DNA of 64,000 nt from Candidatus Peregrinibacteria bacterium GW2011_GWF2_43_17 (GTDB lineage Bacteria > Patescibacteriota > Gracilibacteria > UBA1369 > UBA12470): contig LCFW01000002.1 in assembly GCA_000999315.1 (NCBI GenBank), positions 248,001-312,000 of the forward strand, in the 5' to 3' direction. This document shows, piece after piece, positions 16,528 to 26,812 of this stretch. The position numbers and the translations under genes are program-made. The notes under the pieces were generated by a model, which worked only from the letters and a program-made list of their open reading frames with translations, had not been told where the DNA came from and did no database searches. Position 1 is the first letter of the stretch; every line of letters starts with the position of its first letter.

Positions 16528-17440
16528 TTCTTCCGAATTTAAGCATTTTTTCTATCGCCGAAAGTGCCTTCTTGGCAACCTCGGGATCAACCGTAACCTC
16601 ATTCTTCTCATCTCTCAAACATTCGTAAGTGTTTTGCAAAGTGATTTTCTTCTGTTGGATACACTGCCCGCCGACACAATAAAACGTCTTGTCCGGCGCA
16701 TGTTTTTGCAAAACATAAATCATCCCTTCCTCGGTCCCGATAATGAACTCTTTCTCTTTTGAATTTTTAACAAAATTTACCATGCCCGTAGTACTCAAAA
16801 CCTTATCCGCATACTCAAGCGTAGCAGGAGGGCATTCAGGGTGAAGAAGCGTTATCGCACTTGGATGAGCCGACTTCACGGCAAAAACCTTTTCCGAAAG
16901 AATCTTACTGTGAACATAACAAAAACCTTCCGGATAAATAATCTTTTTATCGGTGTTTTTCGCGACATATGCGGCAAGATTCGAATCAGGCACAAAGATA
17001 ACTTCGTGATTTGGCAAAGAGTTTACGATTTTGACCGCGTTGGCCGAAGTACAACAGATATCGCACTCGGCTTTCACATCCGCGGTGGTGTTCACATAGC
17101 AGACAACTGCCGCGTCCGGGTGAGCCTCTTTAAGCTCTCTAACCTTCGCAACATTTACCATCCCCGCCATCGGACACATTGCGGCGAGCGCAGGCATTAG
17201 AATCTTTTTATTCGGAGCCAAAATCTTGGCCGTTTCGGCCATAAAATTCACTCCGCAAAAAACGATAATATCGGCGGATGTCTCAATCCCTTTTTGAGCC
17301 AGATTGAAAGAGTCGCCCACAAAATCGGCAACATCTTGCACTTCGGGTCTTTGATAATTATGCGCAAATATAACCGCATTTTTGGCCTTCTTAAGTTGCT
17401 GAATTTTCTTTAAAAGTTCCTTCACGGCGAAAGTATACAC
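16520..17440 (-). CDS. nadA: Quinolinate synthase (NadA)
   Basis: NadA is a [4Fe-4S] enzyme that condenses iminoaspartate with dihydroxyacetone phosphate. The 306-residue protein contains VIFAHNYQRPEVQDVADFVGDS at its start and the usual cysteine segments VFCGVNFMAETA, AECDICCTSANAV, EGFCYVHSKI, HPECPPATL and CVGGQC. The best start is GTG at 17440; another GTG lies five codons later and there is no ATG nearby. It is followed by nadC with an 8-base overlap. Confidence 0.94.
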   Translation of the reverse strand: MYTFAVKELLKKIQQLKKAKNAVIFAHNYQRPEVQDVADFVGDSFNLAQKGIETSADIIVFCGVNFMAETAKILAPNKKILMPALAAMCPMAGMVNVAKVRELKEAHPDAAVVCYVNTTADVKAECDICCTSANAVKIVNSLPNHEVIFVPDSNLAAYVAKNTDKKIIYPEGFCYVHSKILSEKVFAVKSAHPSAITLLHPECPPATLEYADKVLSTTGMVNFVKNSKEKEFIIGTEEGMIYVLQKHAPDKTFYCVGGQCIQQKKITLQNTYECLRDEKNEVTVDPEVAKKALSAIEKMLKFGRND

Positions 17441-17475
17441 AACTACTAGACTATAATAAACACATAGATCAATAG

Positions 17476-17511
17476 CTATGAGTCTATGCCACTATTTGTT
17501 TATCCGACTAT
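17476..17511. repeat. Degenerate octamer tandem repeat ending CTAT
   Basis: CTAT occurs at 17476, 17484, 17492 and 17508 with TTAT at 17500, an exact period of 8 over five units; the first four bases of each unit vary. It lies between nadA and the 153-residue gene and overlaps the latter's stop codon. Confidence 0.55.
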
Positions 17512-17969
17512 TCTTTGTACACATACTTCATCCACAACCCTTTCAATGCATCATAAGTCATGAGTGCAAGATCCACAATTGTCTGACTTATCTCCCTAAC
17601 CTTTGCGACAGCTTTATTTAACTCAAAAAAATCCCCTTTGCGATCATATTTTTCAACGTCGCTAATTAAATGAGCCTTTTCGTGCGACAAAGCATTTTCA
17701 ACATTCATCTTCATAATCCTCGGAGAGGGAAATTGGATTGGTTTCAATTCGGGCACTTTGGTGACATCATCTTTCGCGCCCGATTTACCCGAAGAAGCGA
17801 CAACCTTATCTTCTTTGGATTTTTCTCCGGCTTCAGCCGGCAAATTGTCGGCAAACTCTGAAGCGTCCGAAGAAGTATCGACAGTGTCATAAGTGGAAGC
17901 TGCGGAAGCATCCACATGATCAGATTCATCCTTGGAATCTACTTTTTGTTTTTGCTTGTCGTCTGCCAT
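17508..17969 (-). CDS. Acidic hypothetical protein
   Basis: The 153-residue product begins MADDKQKQKVDSKDE. The first 70 residues are low-complexity, rich in Asp, Ser, Lys and Ala and probably disordered. The C-terminal half is helical (NVENALSHEKAHLISDVEKYD, VREISQTIVDLALMTYDALKG). No membrane segment or known domain is seen. It is divergent from valS and shares a 90-base upstream gap. Confidence 0.6.
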   Translation of the reverse strand: MADDKQKQKVDSKDESDHVDASAASTYDTVDTSSDASEFADNLPAEAGEKSKEDKVVASSGKSGAKDDVTKVPELKPIQFPSPRIMKMNVENALSHEKAHLISDVEKYDRKGDFFELNKAVAKVREISQTIVDLALMTYDALKGLWMKYVYKE

Positions 17970-18059
17970 CAAAGTCAATTTTACTCTTATAAACTATACG
18001 CCTATATGGCTTAAATGTCCAGAATTTACAAAATACAACAAAAAGGGTACTTTCATGCC

Positions 18060-20690
18060 ATGATTGAACTCGCAAAAACATATACGGCCCAGCAATACGA
18101 AGACGAAATTTATAAAAAATGGGAAAAAGCTAAGAGCTTTGAACCCGACATGAAGTCGAAAAAGTCATCTTTTACGATATCTATGCCGCCGCCAAACGCG
18201 ACGGGTACTTTGCATTTGGGTCACGCGATAATGCTTGCGATACAAGATATAATGACAAGGTTCAAAAGGATGCAGGGCCACCCGACGTTATGGTTGCCGG
18301 GTACGGATCACGCGGCTATAGCGACTCAAAACAAAGTCGAAAAAGTTTTAAGCGAAAAAGGACTGGATAGGCATACGCTTGGCAGAGAAAAATTTATAAA
18401 AGAAGTAAAAGCGTTTGTTGCCGACTCTCAATCCACAATCAGAAACCAAATCAGAAAAATGGGCTCGAGTTGCGACTGGAGCCGCGAACGCTACACGCTT
18501 GACAAAGGACTTTCACAAGCCGTAATGGAGGTATTCGAAAGAATGTACAACGATGGAATAATTTACAGAGGACATAGGTTGGTAAATTGGTGTCCGAGAT
18601 GCGGCTCGACATTGGCTGACGATGAGGTTTCACACAAAGAAGAAAGAGGGAAATTTTACTGGATAAAATACGGACCATTCGTGTTGGCAACATCGAGACC
18701 GGAAACAAAACTTGGCGATACGGCGGTTGCGGTAAATCCGAAAGACAAGAGATATAAAGAATTCATTGGGAAAAAGTTTATGATTCCGGGGGTTTTAGGC
18801 GAATTTGAGATTAAAGTTGTAGCTGATGAATCCGTCGACCCGAAATTTGGAAGCGGCGCAGTAAAAGTTACTCCGGCCCACAGTTTCACGGATTACGAAA
18901 TCGCACAAAAACACAAACTGCCACTAAAACAAATCATAGACGAATCGGGCAGGATGATGAAAAATTGCGGCAAATATGCCGGCATGACAACGCTCGAAGC
19001 AAGATCGGCAATAGTCGCGGACATGGAAAAAATGGGACTTATTGACCACATCGAGCAGAATTATTTGCACAATCTTTCGGTTTGTTACAGATGCGGCACG
19101 GTTATAGAACCAATCCCGTCCAAACAGTGGTTTATAGATGTAAACAAGCCAATTATCAAGGAGGACGGCAAGAAGAAATCTCTCAAAGAGAAATCTATAG
19201 AAGTGGTAAAAAACGGCTCGATAAAAATACTTCCAAGCAGATTTAACAAAACATATTACCATTGGATGGAGAACTTGAAAGATTGGTGTATCTCAAGACA
19301 AATATGGTGGGGACACAGAATCCCGGTTTGGTATTGCCAAGGTTGTGAAAAGATTTTCGTTTCGGCTGACAAACCCGAAAAATGTCCGAAATGCAAAGGC
19401 AAAAAGCTCAAACAAGATGAAGATACGTTGGATACATGGTTTTCATCGGGATTGTGGACATTCTCAACTCTCGGATGGCCAAAAGACACGGAAGATTTGA
19501 AAAAATTCCACCCGACTTCAGTTATGGAAACCGGCTACGACATACTTTTCTTCTGGATTGCGAGAATGATTTTGATGACAACATACGTTCTTAAAGATAT
19601 CCCTTTTAAGACAGTCTATCTGCATGGTCTTGTTCGTACAAAAACAGGAGAAAAAATGAGCAAGTCAAAGCCTGAAACATGCATAGATCCGCTCGACATG
19701 ATCGAGAAGTACGGAGCTGACGCGCTCAGGCTGAGCTTGATAGTCGGTTCAAGCCCGGGTAACGACATAAGGCTTTACGAGGAGAAGATTGCGGGATACA
19801 GAAATTTTATAAATAAAATTTGGAACAGCGCGAGATATGTTTTCATGAATATAGACAAAGAAGACATCAAAGCAACGATTGAAGATGTTCTCAACTCAAA
19901 ACTGTCGAGAGTGGATAAATGGATACTGACAAGGCTTAACGAAGTAACGGAAAGCGTAACAAAAAAGCTTGAAAAACATGCGTTATCGGATGCAGGTACG
20001 GAGATATACGACTTCTTATGGGGCGAGTTTTGCGATTGGTACCTCGAGATGAGCAAGGTAAATAAGAACAAAAAAGTTTTGGCATATGTGTTCAAGCAAA
20101 TCATTGTGATTTTGCATCCGTTCGTACCATTTGTAACGGAAGCAATTTGGGCACATGTGGATCCAAGCATGCTAATCAAAAAAGAGTGGCCGATACCGGA
20201 GAAAAAACTCAAATTTCCAAAAGAAAAAGCGGAAATAAATATAATAAAATCGATAATCGCCGAAATAAGGACGCTGCGTGCCGGTAGCAATGTGGATATA
20301 ACCAAAAAGGTAGACGCGATAATTTATGCCGGTAAACATGAAGCTCTCATACACGAGAAATCTGAAATTATAAAAAAGCTCGCTCACCTCGAAAAACTTG
20401 ATATCCGAAAATCCGGTTTTAAAGTCGAAAACGCACTGTCCGCGGTTGTAAAAGATATTGAGATTTACCTGCCGTTAAAAGGGCTGATCGACATGGACAA
20501 AGAAAAGACCAAATTAAAGAAGGAGATAGAAAACGCCCGCGGATTGGTTGTTTCAATAGAAGGGAAATTAAAAAATACAGGCTTCTTGAAAAACGCTCCG
20601 AAAGAAGTTGTCGAAAGAGAAAAAGCGAGAAAAGAAGAGTTCATTGGCAAACTTGAGAAACTCGAGAATCGGTTAAATAGTCTCGTATAG
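18060..20690 (+). CDS. valS: Valine--tRNA ligase
   Basis: This class I synthetase charges tRNA-Val. The start at 18060 gives 876 residues; an extra 15-residue extension is possible. It has the HIGH-type motif TLHLGHA (near residue 50), an editing domain (TSRPETKLGDTAVAVNP), a zinc-ribbon-like insert (CQGCEKIF then KCPKCKG), the KMSKS loop (GEKMSKSKPETCIDP, near 530), the anticodon-binding domain (FCDWYLEMSK) and a C-terminal coiled-coil arm. It reads the same way as the surface protein gene that follows. Confidence 0.97.
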   Translation: MIELAKTYTAQQYEDEIYKKWEKAKSFEPDMKSKKSSFTISMPPPNATGTLHLGHAIMLAIQDIMTRFKRMQGHPTLWLPGTDHAAIATQNKVEKVLSEKGLDRHTLGREKFIKEVKAFVADSQSTIRNQIRKMGSSCDWSRERYTLDKGLSQAVMEVFERMYNDGIIYRGHRLVNWCPRCGSTLADDEVSHKEERGKFYWIKYGPFVLATSRPETKLGDTAVAVNPKDKRYKEFIGKKFMIPGVLGEFEIKVVADESVDPKFGSGAVKVTPAHSFTDYEIAQKHKLPLKQIIDESGRMMKNCGKYAGMTTLEARSAIVADMEKMGLIDHIEQNYLHNLSVCYRCGTVIEPIPSKQWFIDVNKPIIKEDGKKKSLKEKSIEVVKNGSIKILPSRFNKTYYHWMENLKDWCISRQIWWGHRIPVWYCQGCEKIFVSADKPEKCPKCKGKKLKQDEDTLDTWFSSGLWTFSTLGWPKDTEDLKKFHPTSVMETGYDILFFWIARMILMTTYVLKDIPFKTVYLHGLVRTKTGEKMSKSKPETCIDPLDMIEKYGADALRLSLIVGSSPGNDIRLYEEKIAGYRNFINKIWNSARYVFMNIDKEDIKATIEDVLNSKLSRVDKWILTRLNEVTESVTKKLEKHALSDAGTEIYDFLWGEFCDWYLEMSKVNKNKKVLAYVFKQIIVILHPFVPFVTEAIWAHVDPSMLIKKEWPIPEKKLKFPKEKAEINIIKSIIAEIRTLRAGSNVDITKKVDAIIYAGKHEALIHEKSEIIKKLAHLEKLDIRKSGFKVENALSAVVKDIEIYLPLKGLIDMDKEKTKLKKEIENARGLVVSIEGKLKNTGFLKNAPKEVVEREKARKEEFIGKLEKLENRLNSLV

Positions 20691-20705
20691 TGTGCACAGA
20701 CCCTG
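20687..20705 (+). repeat. Dispersed 19-base repeat, copy A
   Basis: ATAGTGTGCACAGACCCTG matches copies at 47792 and 53585 with two changes. It contains a near-palindrome GTGTGCAC and includes the valS stop codon. Confidence 0.55.
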
Positions 20706-20731
20706 GTTCCATAGAGCCCTCCATAGTTTCG

Positions 20732-20761
20732 TTGGACTATCGAACTGTTTTGTGATAAAAT
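20732..20761 (+). promoter_or_regulatory. Candidate promoter for the surface-protein operon
   Basis: TTGGAC at 20732-20737 is followed after 18 bases by TAAAAT at 20756-20761, inside GATAAAAT. The predicted transcript start is near 20768, about 24 bases before the ATG. Confidence 0.45.
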
Positions 20762-20791
20762 AAACAGATTAAAAATAACAAAAAGATACAC

Positions 20792-23700
20792 ATGATTACG
20801 AAGTTTCGGAAAATATTGCCATCTCTCTTTTTGGCATGGCTTATTATCACATCAATTGTACCGACAAACTATTTGTCGAACATACCGATTGCCAAAGCAT
20901 TGGCAATCGGAGTGGATACAACAACCGACGCCATTGATGCCGCCGCCTGCGAAACCGTAGTTTCGGCAAACTTGCCGGGAGTTGATGGAGTCATCTCGTT
21001 GAGAGAAGCCATTTGCGTATCAAACAATACGGTAGGAACAGACGCTATAACGTTCTCGGATGCTCTGGGACCGATAGTCCTGACTTCAAATTTGCCGACA
21101 ATATCAGATACGGTAACCATCACCGGAGGAAACGACATTATAATCAATGGAACCAACGGAGCAATTACAACGGTAATGACGATTAACGCCAACAGTTGTA
21201 CGATCACGGGACTCGAAATCTATGGAGCCGGCGGAACGGTTCTGGCAGTAACGGGAAACTCGAACAATCTCGGTGGGAACGGAGTAGGTGAGCAGAACTA
21301 CATTTACAACAATAGCGCTGTAACAACTCTTATAAACGTAAGCGGCTCCTCGAATACTTTTTATAATAATTACATAGGTATAACAAAAGCCGATGCGGCC
21401 GCGGGAGCGAGCCAATATGGAATATATGTAAACGGAGCTTCCAATATCATTGGAGGAAGTTTAAGCGACCAAGGGAACTTCATCGCTGATAACGAATTGG
21501 CCAATATCTATCTTGATAGCGGGGCAACGGGTACGGAAATAAAAAACACCAGAATAGGAACTAACAGTGCGGGAAACGCGGCTTTGGGAACAAACAAATA
21601 TGGCATAAGGATAGAAAACGCTTCAAATATCGTAATCGGACCGGAAAACGGCACGGAATCGGGTAATATTATAAGCGGACATATGGCATCGGGTGATGCG
21701 AGCGGGATTATCATAAACGGCGGCACCAATACACAAATTTACGGAAATTATATAGGCACAGATGCAACAGGTATGAGCGCTATCGCAAACGTATATGGGA
21801 TAAATTTTAACACGGGAACCATAACGGCGACTGTCGGAGGAAATCAATCATATCAAAAAAATATAATCTCTGGGAATAGTGGAATCGGCATTAGCGATAG
21901 CGGAAGTGGGAATGCTCCAACCGTCACAATAAAAGGCAACTATATAGGAATAGCGGCTGACGGGCTTACGGACCTGGGAAACACGTCGACAGGCATATTG
22001 GTGGGTAGCTCATCCGTTTCCACCACGATAGGAGGAACTGCGGCGGGAGATGGCAATATCATATCGGGTAATAACGATAGAGGAATTGAAATCCGTGGGA
22101 ACGCAACACTCCAAGGCAACAAAATAGGTACAAACGCTGCAGGAACCGGAGCGATTGCAAACTCGAAAGGCATTCTTTTTCAAAACTTCAATGCGACAGC
22201 AACGGTCGGTAGCGCAAGCGCCCCGAATATAATATCCGGCAACACAACCAACGGTATTGAAATAACAGGCGGCGTAGCGGTAGCTCCAAGCATCACAATA
22301 TCCGGAAACTACATCGGAACCGATGTAGGAGGAACGCTGGATTTGGGCAATGGACAAAGCGGCATAAGAATGGATGCCACAAATGTAACTTCGACAATCA
22401 CAATAGGAGATTCGACTTCGGCCGCAATAACAAACGTAATTTCGGGGAATAACCAAATGGGGATTTATGCCGGTACAAAATGTTCAATATACAGCTCGCA
22501 AATAGGGACGAATGTAAGCGGAGGAGCTGCGGTTGCAAACGATTCTTATGGCATAAATGTTCAAAATGTCGGCTTCACAATCGGCGCAAACAGTCTGACA
22601 ACAGGGTTTAATGTCATTTCCGGCAATACCGGTACGGGAATATATGTAACGGGCTCAAGCGCAACCGGCACAATAAGCGGCAATATCGTAGGATTAGACG
22701 TAAACGGATCCGCAAAAATAGCCAATACGAAAGCGGGTATTGAAATATACCAGGGCTCGACAAGTATAACGATCGGTGACTCAACATCCGCAACCGCAAC
22801 CAACGTCATTTCCGGCAATACGAAACAAGGTATTGCGATCAACGATACAGACAGTGTCCAGGTGTATTCTTCAATAATAGGCGCAAATAAAACGCAAACA
22901 TCCGCAACCAACATAGGGAATACAACCACGGGTATAAAAGTAACAAGTTCAGATTCTCTCATAATCGGGAATACAAGAACAGCCGGATGGAACGTAATAG
23001 CCAACAACGGGGAGCAAGGTATACTTATACAAAGTGGCAACAACTCGACAATCCAAGGAAATTTTATATCTACAGATCAAACTGTAACCCACGACCTTGG
23101 AAATGGGGGAGTGGGAATCGCAATCGGCATTGGAATAACCGGGACAACAATAGGAGGTACAAATACGGGCGAAGGAAATATCATAACGCACAGCGACTCT
23201 TACGGTATTACGGTGGCAACAACTCCTCACGAATTAATAAGAGGAAATTTAATTTATTCAAACGGTACTCCTTCTGATCCGATACAAATTGACGATCCGG
23301 GCGTATGGAATCTCTCTGGTCTAACATTTACAACCGCAACGACAAGCAAAGTCGAAGGAACGATATCCGGTATAACAAACGGGACGGCAGTCGATATCTA
23401 TAGCGGAACCGACGGAACAAACCCGGCAATGATGACTTACGAAGGAAGTACAACTCTCACGGGCGGAAACTTTTCATTGGAAAAAGATTTTACGGCGGTA
23501 GCCGGAAATTATTTCTATGTGATTGCGGTAGATACGTCATCTCCTAAAACAACCGAAGCGAGCACACCATCCGCGGCGATAACCCAAGATTCAACCGCAC
23601 CGACAGATCCAACGGTAACAAGTTCGACATCGGCAACAAGTGATGCGAATTACTCATTTGTCGGTGGAAAAGAATCGAACGCAAGTATTGAAAACGACGG

Positions 23701-25909
23701 TACCGTATGGGTGGCAAAAGGCGACAGCGCCTCGGTTTGGACTTACCCGGTTGTATTAACAGAAGGTACGAACACTTTCAACTTATGCTCCGAAGACTAC
23801 AGCGGAAACAGATCCGGTACCGGGATATATACGATAACATTGGATACGATAGCTCCGGCGGTTCCGACATTGGAATATACAACGCCGGTTTCAGGTGCAA
23901 CAACGATAATACATATAACAGGTGAAGCGGGAGCAAGAATTTTCGTCAACAATGTTAACTCGGGAGAAAATATCGGTCTGGGCGGAACAAAAAACGTTAC
24001 GGTATCCCTGACAGCCAATGCAACCAATACATTTATAGTGGAACTGAGAGATTCGGCAGACAATCCGTCTCTCACGACAACGGCAACAATAATCGGCGGC
24101 GATCCGATCGTATATGGAGGAGGCGGCGGTGGGAACAAAAACAAAAAGGAGAACGTCGTTACCACGGAGACTCAAACAGTAGACGATACAACCGTAATCA
24201 CAGATACGACGACAGATGCGAACATACCGGCCGGAGAAGAAGAGATTACGGAAGAAAATTATGACGAACAAATAGAATCGCCGGATAACACGGCTGAGAG
24301 TACAGCTGATAATATGACCGACAACACGTCGGGAGAAACACCGGCGACAAACAACACCGCAAACCAATCTTCAAACGAGCCAGCGTACCAAAATCCAACC
24401 GTAACCACAGAAATCTACGACAACACGGCGTTAATCACATATCAAGAACCGATAAACGATAAAACCGGAGATAAACCTCCAAAAGTGTCAATAATAGAGG
24501 TTACAATAAATAAGGATAAAAAAACGCCGAAAAGCTCCATTATCGGAACTTTAAGTGGTACGCAACAACCGGCGGTAAAACAGGATGAGTTTATAACCGC
24601 AGTTGAAGAGATAGCTGAAGCAGCCGAAATACAAACGGATACAGCTGGGTTATTCGAACAAATATTTGAAGATGATGATGGTGATAATATTTCGGACATA
24701 TGGGAAGAGTATTATGTTGGAGATGTGGATATGAACAGCGAAAACGATACCGATGGAGACGGCATGACAAATGCGGAAGAGTTCACATATGCACTGGATC
24801 CTACAAATGGCGATTCCGATTTCGACGGTTTGGGCGATATGATTGAAATTTACGGACTTGGAACCGATCCGAACAGTTGGGACAGTGACGGAGACGGTGT
24901 GAGTGATGTAAAAGAAACTTTCGAAGAAACTTCGCCGACGGAATTTACGGTTAATGAGAATGTGGATATATCCATCCATGGTGAATATGACGATAGCGAT
25001 AGCGACGGCATAAGCGATTACGTTGAAGCGCAAAACAGTACGGATCCTTACGCGGAAGACACAGATGGTGACGGATTAACGGATTCGGAAGAAATACTGT
25101 ATGACACAAACCCAAATAGCGTAAATCAAATTTCAAGCGACAATATCGAGACGCAATTATCGAATGTCGCATACGGCAAAACGATGAAGTCGACAAAAAC
25201 GGTATTGACGGGAACCTCGACACCGAACTCCAACGTGTTGGTAACAATAATAGACTTGGATAATCAACCCGTATTGGTATTGGAAGGTACAACCGATGGG
25301 AACGGGATATTCGCCGTCTATGCGGATAAAAAATTGGTAAACGGCTCATACAAAATCTTCGTTGTGGGTTTGGATGAAAAAGAGAACGCAAAAACGGTAT
25401 CCGCCGTCACGGAATTCAACGTTGACGATACTGCGGATACAGGAGAAGTAACACCATTGAAATTCAACGATTCGGATATCGGAGAAAAGGTCGAATCGCA
25501 AATTACAAGACCGAAAATAACCGGCAAAACCACGAAACCCGGAACAAAGGTTAACGTTACGTGGAGAAGTTTTGTGTTCACATCGGTATTGATATCCGAC
25601 AGCATTACGGGTGAATTTACCGTCGAAGCTCCTGAAGAGTTGGAAGGAGGCGATCACACGGTTTATTTCTATCCCGTGGATCCGACAACAGGAGTACAAG
25701 GTGAAACAATGATGGTGAATTTCACGGTAGTGGGCGAAGGTTTATCGGACGAATCCGAGATAATAACAACGCGACAAGAAACTGAAAATAGAACCCCGTA
25801 CCTGCCAATTGTCGTACTGACATTATTGGTTATTGCAGGAGGATATCTTGCATACAAAAAGTCGTCGCGCATCAGAAAAGCGGAGAAAAAACTTATAGAC
25901 AAATTGTAA
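20792..25909 (+). CDS. Giant cell-surface beta-helix protein with Ca-binding repeats and C-terminal anchor
   Basis: The 1705-residue protein has a signal peptide (about 1-37) and a CSLREA-like N-terminal domain (CETVVSANLPG...SLREAICVSNN, about 53-80). Residues about 90-835 are a long parallel beta-helix made of repeated NVISGN, GNYIGT and IGGT motifs. Ig-like segments follow (about 835-1100), then a Gly5 and Lys linker, a Thr/Glu-rich linker, and thrombospondin-type-3-like Asp repeats (DTDGDGMTNAEE, DSDGDGVSDVKE, DTDGDGLTDSEE; about 1290-1445) that should bind calcium. Two more Ig-like domains and a membrane helix (about 1670-1690) with a basic tail complete it. It is likely an adhesin or surface-layer-like protein for host or particle attachment. 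Confidence 0.88.
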   Translation: MITKFRKILPSLFLAWLIITSIVPTNYLSNIPIAKALAIGVDTTTDAIDAAACETVVSANLPGVDGVISLREAICVSNNTVGTDAITFSDALGPIVLTSNLPTISDTVTITGGNDIIINGTNGAITTVMTINANSCTITGLEIYGAGGTVLAVTGNSNNLGGNGVGEQNYIYNNSAVTTLINVSGSSNTFYNNYIGITKADAAAGASQYGIYVNGASNIIGGSLSDQGNFIADNELANIYLDSGATGTEIKNTRIGTNSAGNAALGTNKYGIRIENASNIVIGPENGTESGNIISGHMASGDASGIIINGGTNTQIYGNYIGTDATGMSAIANVYGINFNTGTITATVGGNQSYQKNIISGNSGIGISDSGSGNAPTVTIKGNYIGIAADGLTDLGNTSTGILVGSSSVSTTIGGTAAGDGNIISGNNDRGIEIRGNATLQGNKIGTNAAGTGAIANSKGILFQNFNATATVGSASAPNIISGNTTNGIEITGGVAVAPSITISGNYIGTDVGGTLDLGNGQSGIRMDATNVTSTITIGDSTSAAITNVISGNNQMGIYAGTKCSIYSSQIGTNVSGGAAVANDSYGINVQNVGFTIGANSLTTGFNVISGNTGTGIYVTGSSATGTISGNIVGLDVNGSAKIANTKAGIEIYQGSTSITIGDSTSATATNVISGNTKQGIAINDTDSVQVYSSIIGANKTQTSATNIGNTTTGIKVTSSDSLIIGNTRTAGWNVIANNGEQGILIQSGNNSTIQGNFISTDQTVTHDLGNGGVGIAIGIGITGTTIGGTNTGEGNIITHSDSYGITVATTPHELIRGNLIYSNGTPSDPIQIDDPGVWNLSGLTFTTATTSKVEGTISGITNGTAVDIYSGTDGTNPAMMTYEGSTTLTGGNFSLEKDFTAVAGNYFYVIAVDTSSPKTTEASTPSAAITQDSTAPTDPTVTSSTSATSDANYSFVGGKESNASIENDGTVWVAKGDSASVWTYPVVLTEGTNTFNLCSEDYSGNRSGTGIYTITLDTIAPAVPTLEYTTPVSGATTIIHITGEAGARIFVNNVNSGENIGLGGTKNVTVSLTANATNTFIVELRDSADNPSLTTTATIIGGDPIVYGGGGGGNKNKKENVVTTETQTVDDTTVITDTTTDANIPAGEEEITEENYDEQIESPDNTAESTADNMTDNTSGETPATNNTANQSSNEPAYQNPTVTTEIYDNTALITYQEPINDKTGDKPPKVSIIEVTINKDKKTPKSSIIGTLSGTQQPAVKQDEFITAVEEIAEAAEIQTDTAGLFEQIFEDDDGDNISDIWEEYYVGDVDMNSENDTDGDGMTNAEEFTYALDPTNGDSDFDGLGDMIEIYGLGTDPNSWDSDGDGVSDVKETFEETSPTEFTVNENVDISIHGEYDDSDSDGISDYVEAQNSTDPYAEDTDGDGLTDSEEILYDTNPNSVNQISSDNIETQLSNVAYGKTMKSTKTVLTGTSTPNSNVLVTIIDLDNQPVLVLEGTTDGNGIFAVYADKKLVNGSYKIFVVGLDEKENAKTVSAVTEFNVDDTADTGEVTPLKFNDSDIGEKVESQITRPKITGKTTKPGTKVNVTWRSFVFTSVLISDSITGEFTVEAPEELEGGDHTVYFYPVDPTTGVQGETMMVNFTVVGEGLSDESEIITTRQETENRTPYLPIVVLTLLVIAGGYLAYKKSSRIRKAEKKLIDKL

Positions 25910-25910
25910 A

Positions 25911-26798
25911 ATGGCACCCGGTTCGATAGAAAATTTGATTTCCGAAAAAAAATATTTGGAGGCGGCCAATCAATGTCGTGCAATACTCTCTCGAAATCCA
26001 AGGGATGGAAAAACCATGAAACTGTTCGAGAAAGCCAAGAAACACATCGAAAAAGAACGCGAAGAAATATTGAAAAGAAATATCTCGAATATAAAGATTT
26101 TATATAAACAAAAAAAATACAAAGAAGCGCTTGAAATGGCAAGAAAACTGGCGGAAGCCGGCGGGAATCAGGAACTGTTCTCTTTGATCTCAAAATCGGA
26201 GAGGAAAGAACTTGAAAATTATCTCGAAAAAGGGTTTGAAGCCCATAAAAACTTCGTAAAAATCGGCAAATGGCTCGAAGCCATAGACATACTTTCCGAA
26301 ATGCAAAAAGTTAATCCGCGAAACGAGAAAATAAAATCAATGATCCTTTCGGATAAAATCAAATACATAGATTCCGAACTACATTCCAACCTGAAAAAAG
26401 AGCTTATAAAAAATGGAGAATTCGCCAAGCTCTACAAGTTTTATCAAAAATTATACTTTCTGTTTCCCGAACACAAAAAACTCAAAAAGGAGATTAGAAA
26501 AACGGAAAAATTAATTATCGAACAAAGAGAAATCGAAAACGCGAATTTTATAAAAAACAACGAAACCAACATAGGCCGACTGATAAAAAACAAAGAGCTT
26601 GAAAAAGCGCTCAAAGCGGCGAAAGAACTTGTTCTTTTTACGAACGGCGGAAACAACAGGGCGAAAAAAATCATGATGGAAGCCGATAAAGAAAATGATA
26701 AAGATACAGATCGAAAACTGTCGATCAAACTTGCTCAAACCATTTCCGACTTGAAAAAAGAATTCGCAAAAAATCCGAAAGGATTTGTGAAGCTATAA
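25911..26798 (+). CDS. TPR-like helical protein downstream of the surface protein
   Basis: The 295-residue protein has no signal peptide. It consists of helix pairs resembling tetratricopeptide repeats (EKKYLEAANQCRAILSRNPRD; KQKKYKEALEMARKLAEAG; IGKWLEAIDILSEMQKVNPRN), then longer charged helices. It begins 1 base after the stop of the giant surface protein, so the two are almost certainly one transcript. A cytoplasmic scaffold that assists export or anchoring is a guess. The 3' end is 14 bases from the convergent purA stop, with no hairpin visible. Confidence 0.75.
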   Translation: MAPGSIENLISEKKYLEAANQCRAILSRNPRDGKTMKLFEKAKKHIEKEREEILKRNISNIKILYKQKKYKEALEMARKLAEAGGNQELFSLISKSERKELENYLEKGFEAHKNFVKIGKWLEAIDILSEMQKVNPRNEKIKSMILSDKIKYIDSELHSNLKKELIKNGEFAKLYKFYQKLYFLFPEHKKLKKEIRKTEKLIIEQREIENANFIKNNETNIGRLIKNKELEKALKAAKELVLFTNGGNNRAKKIMMEADKENDKDTDRKLSIKLAQTISDLKKEFAKNPKGFVKL

Positions 26799-26812
26799 TT
26801 ATCGTACAGATA

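Noticed and set aside
21104..25699. Many long minus-strand open frames opposite the surface protein
   Set aside because: They arise from the repetitive codon composition of the beta-helix gene and show no domain or start signals.
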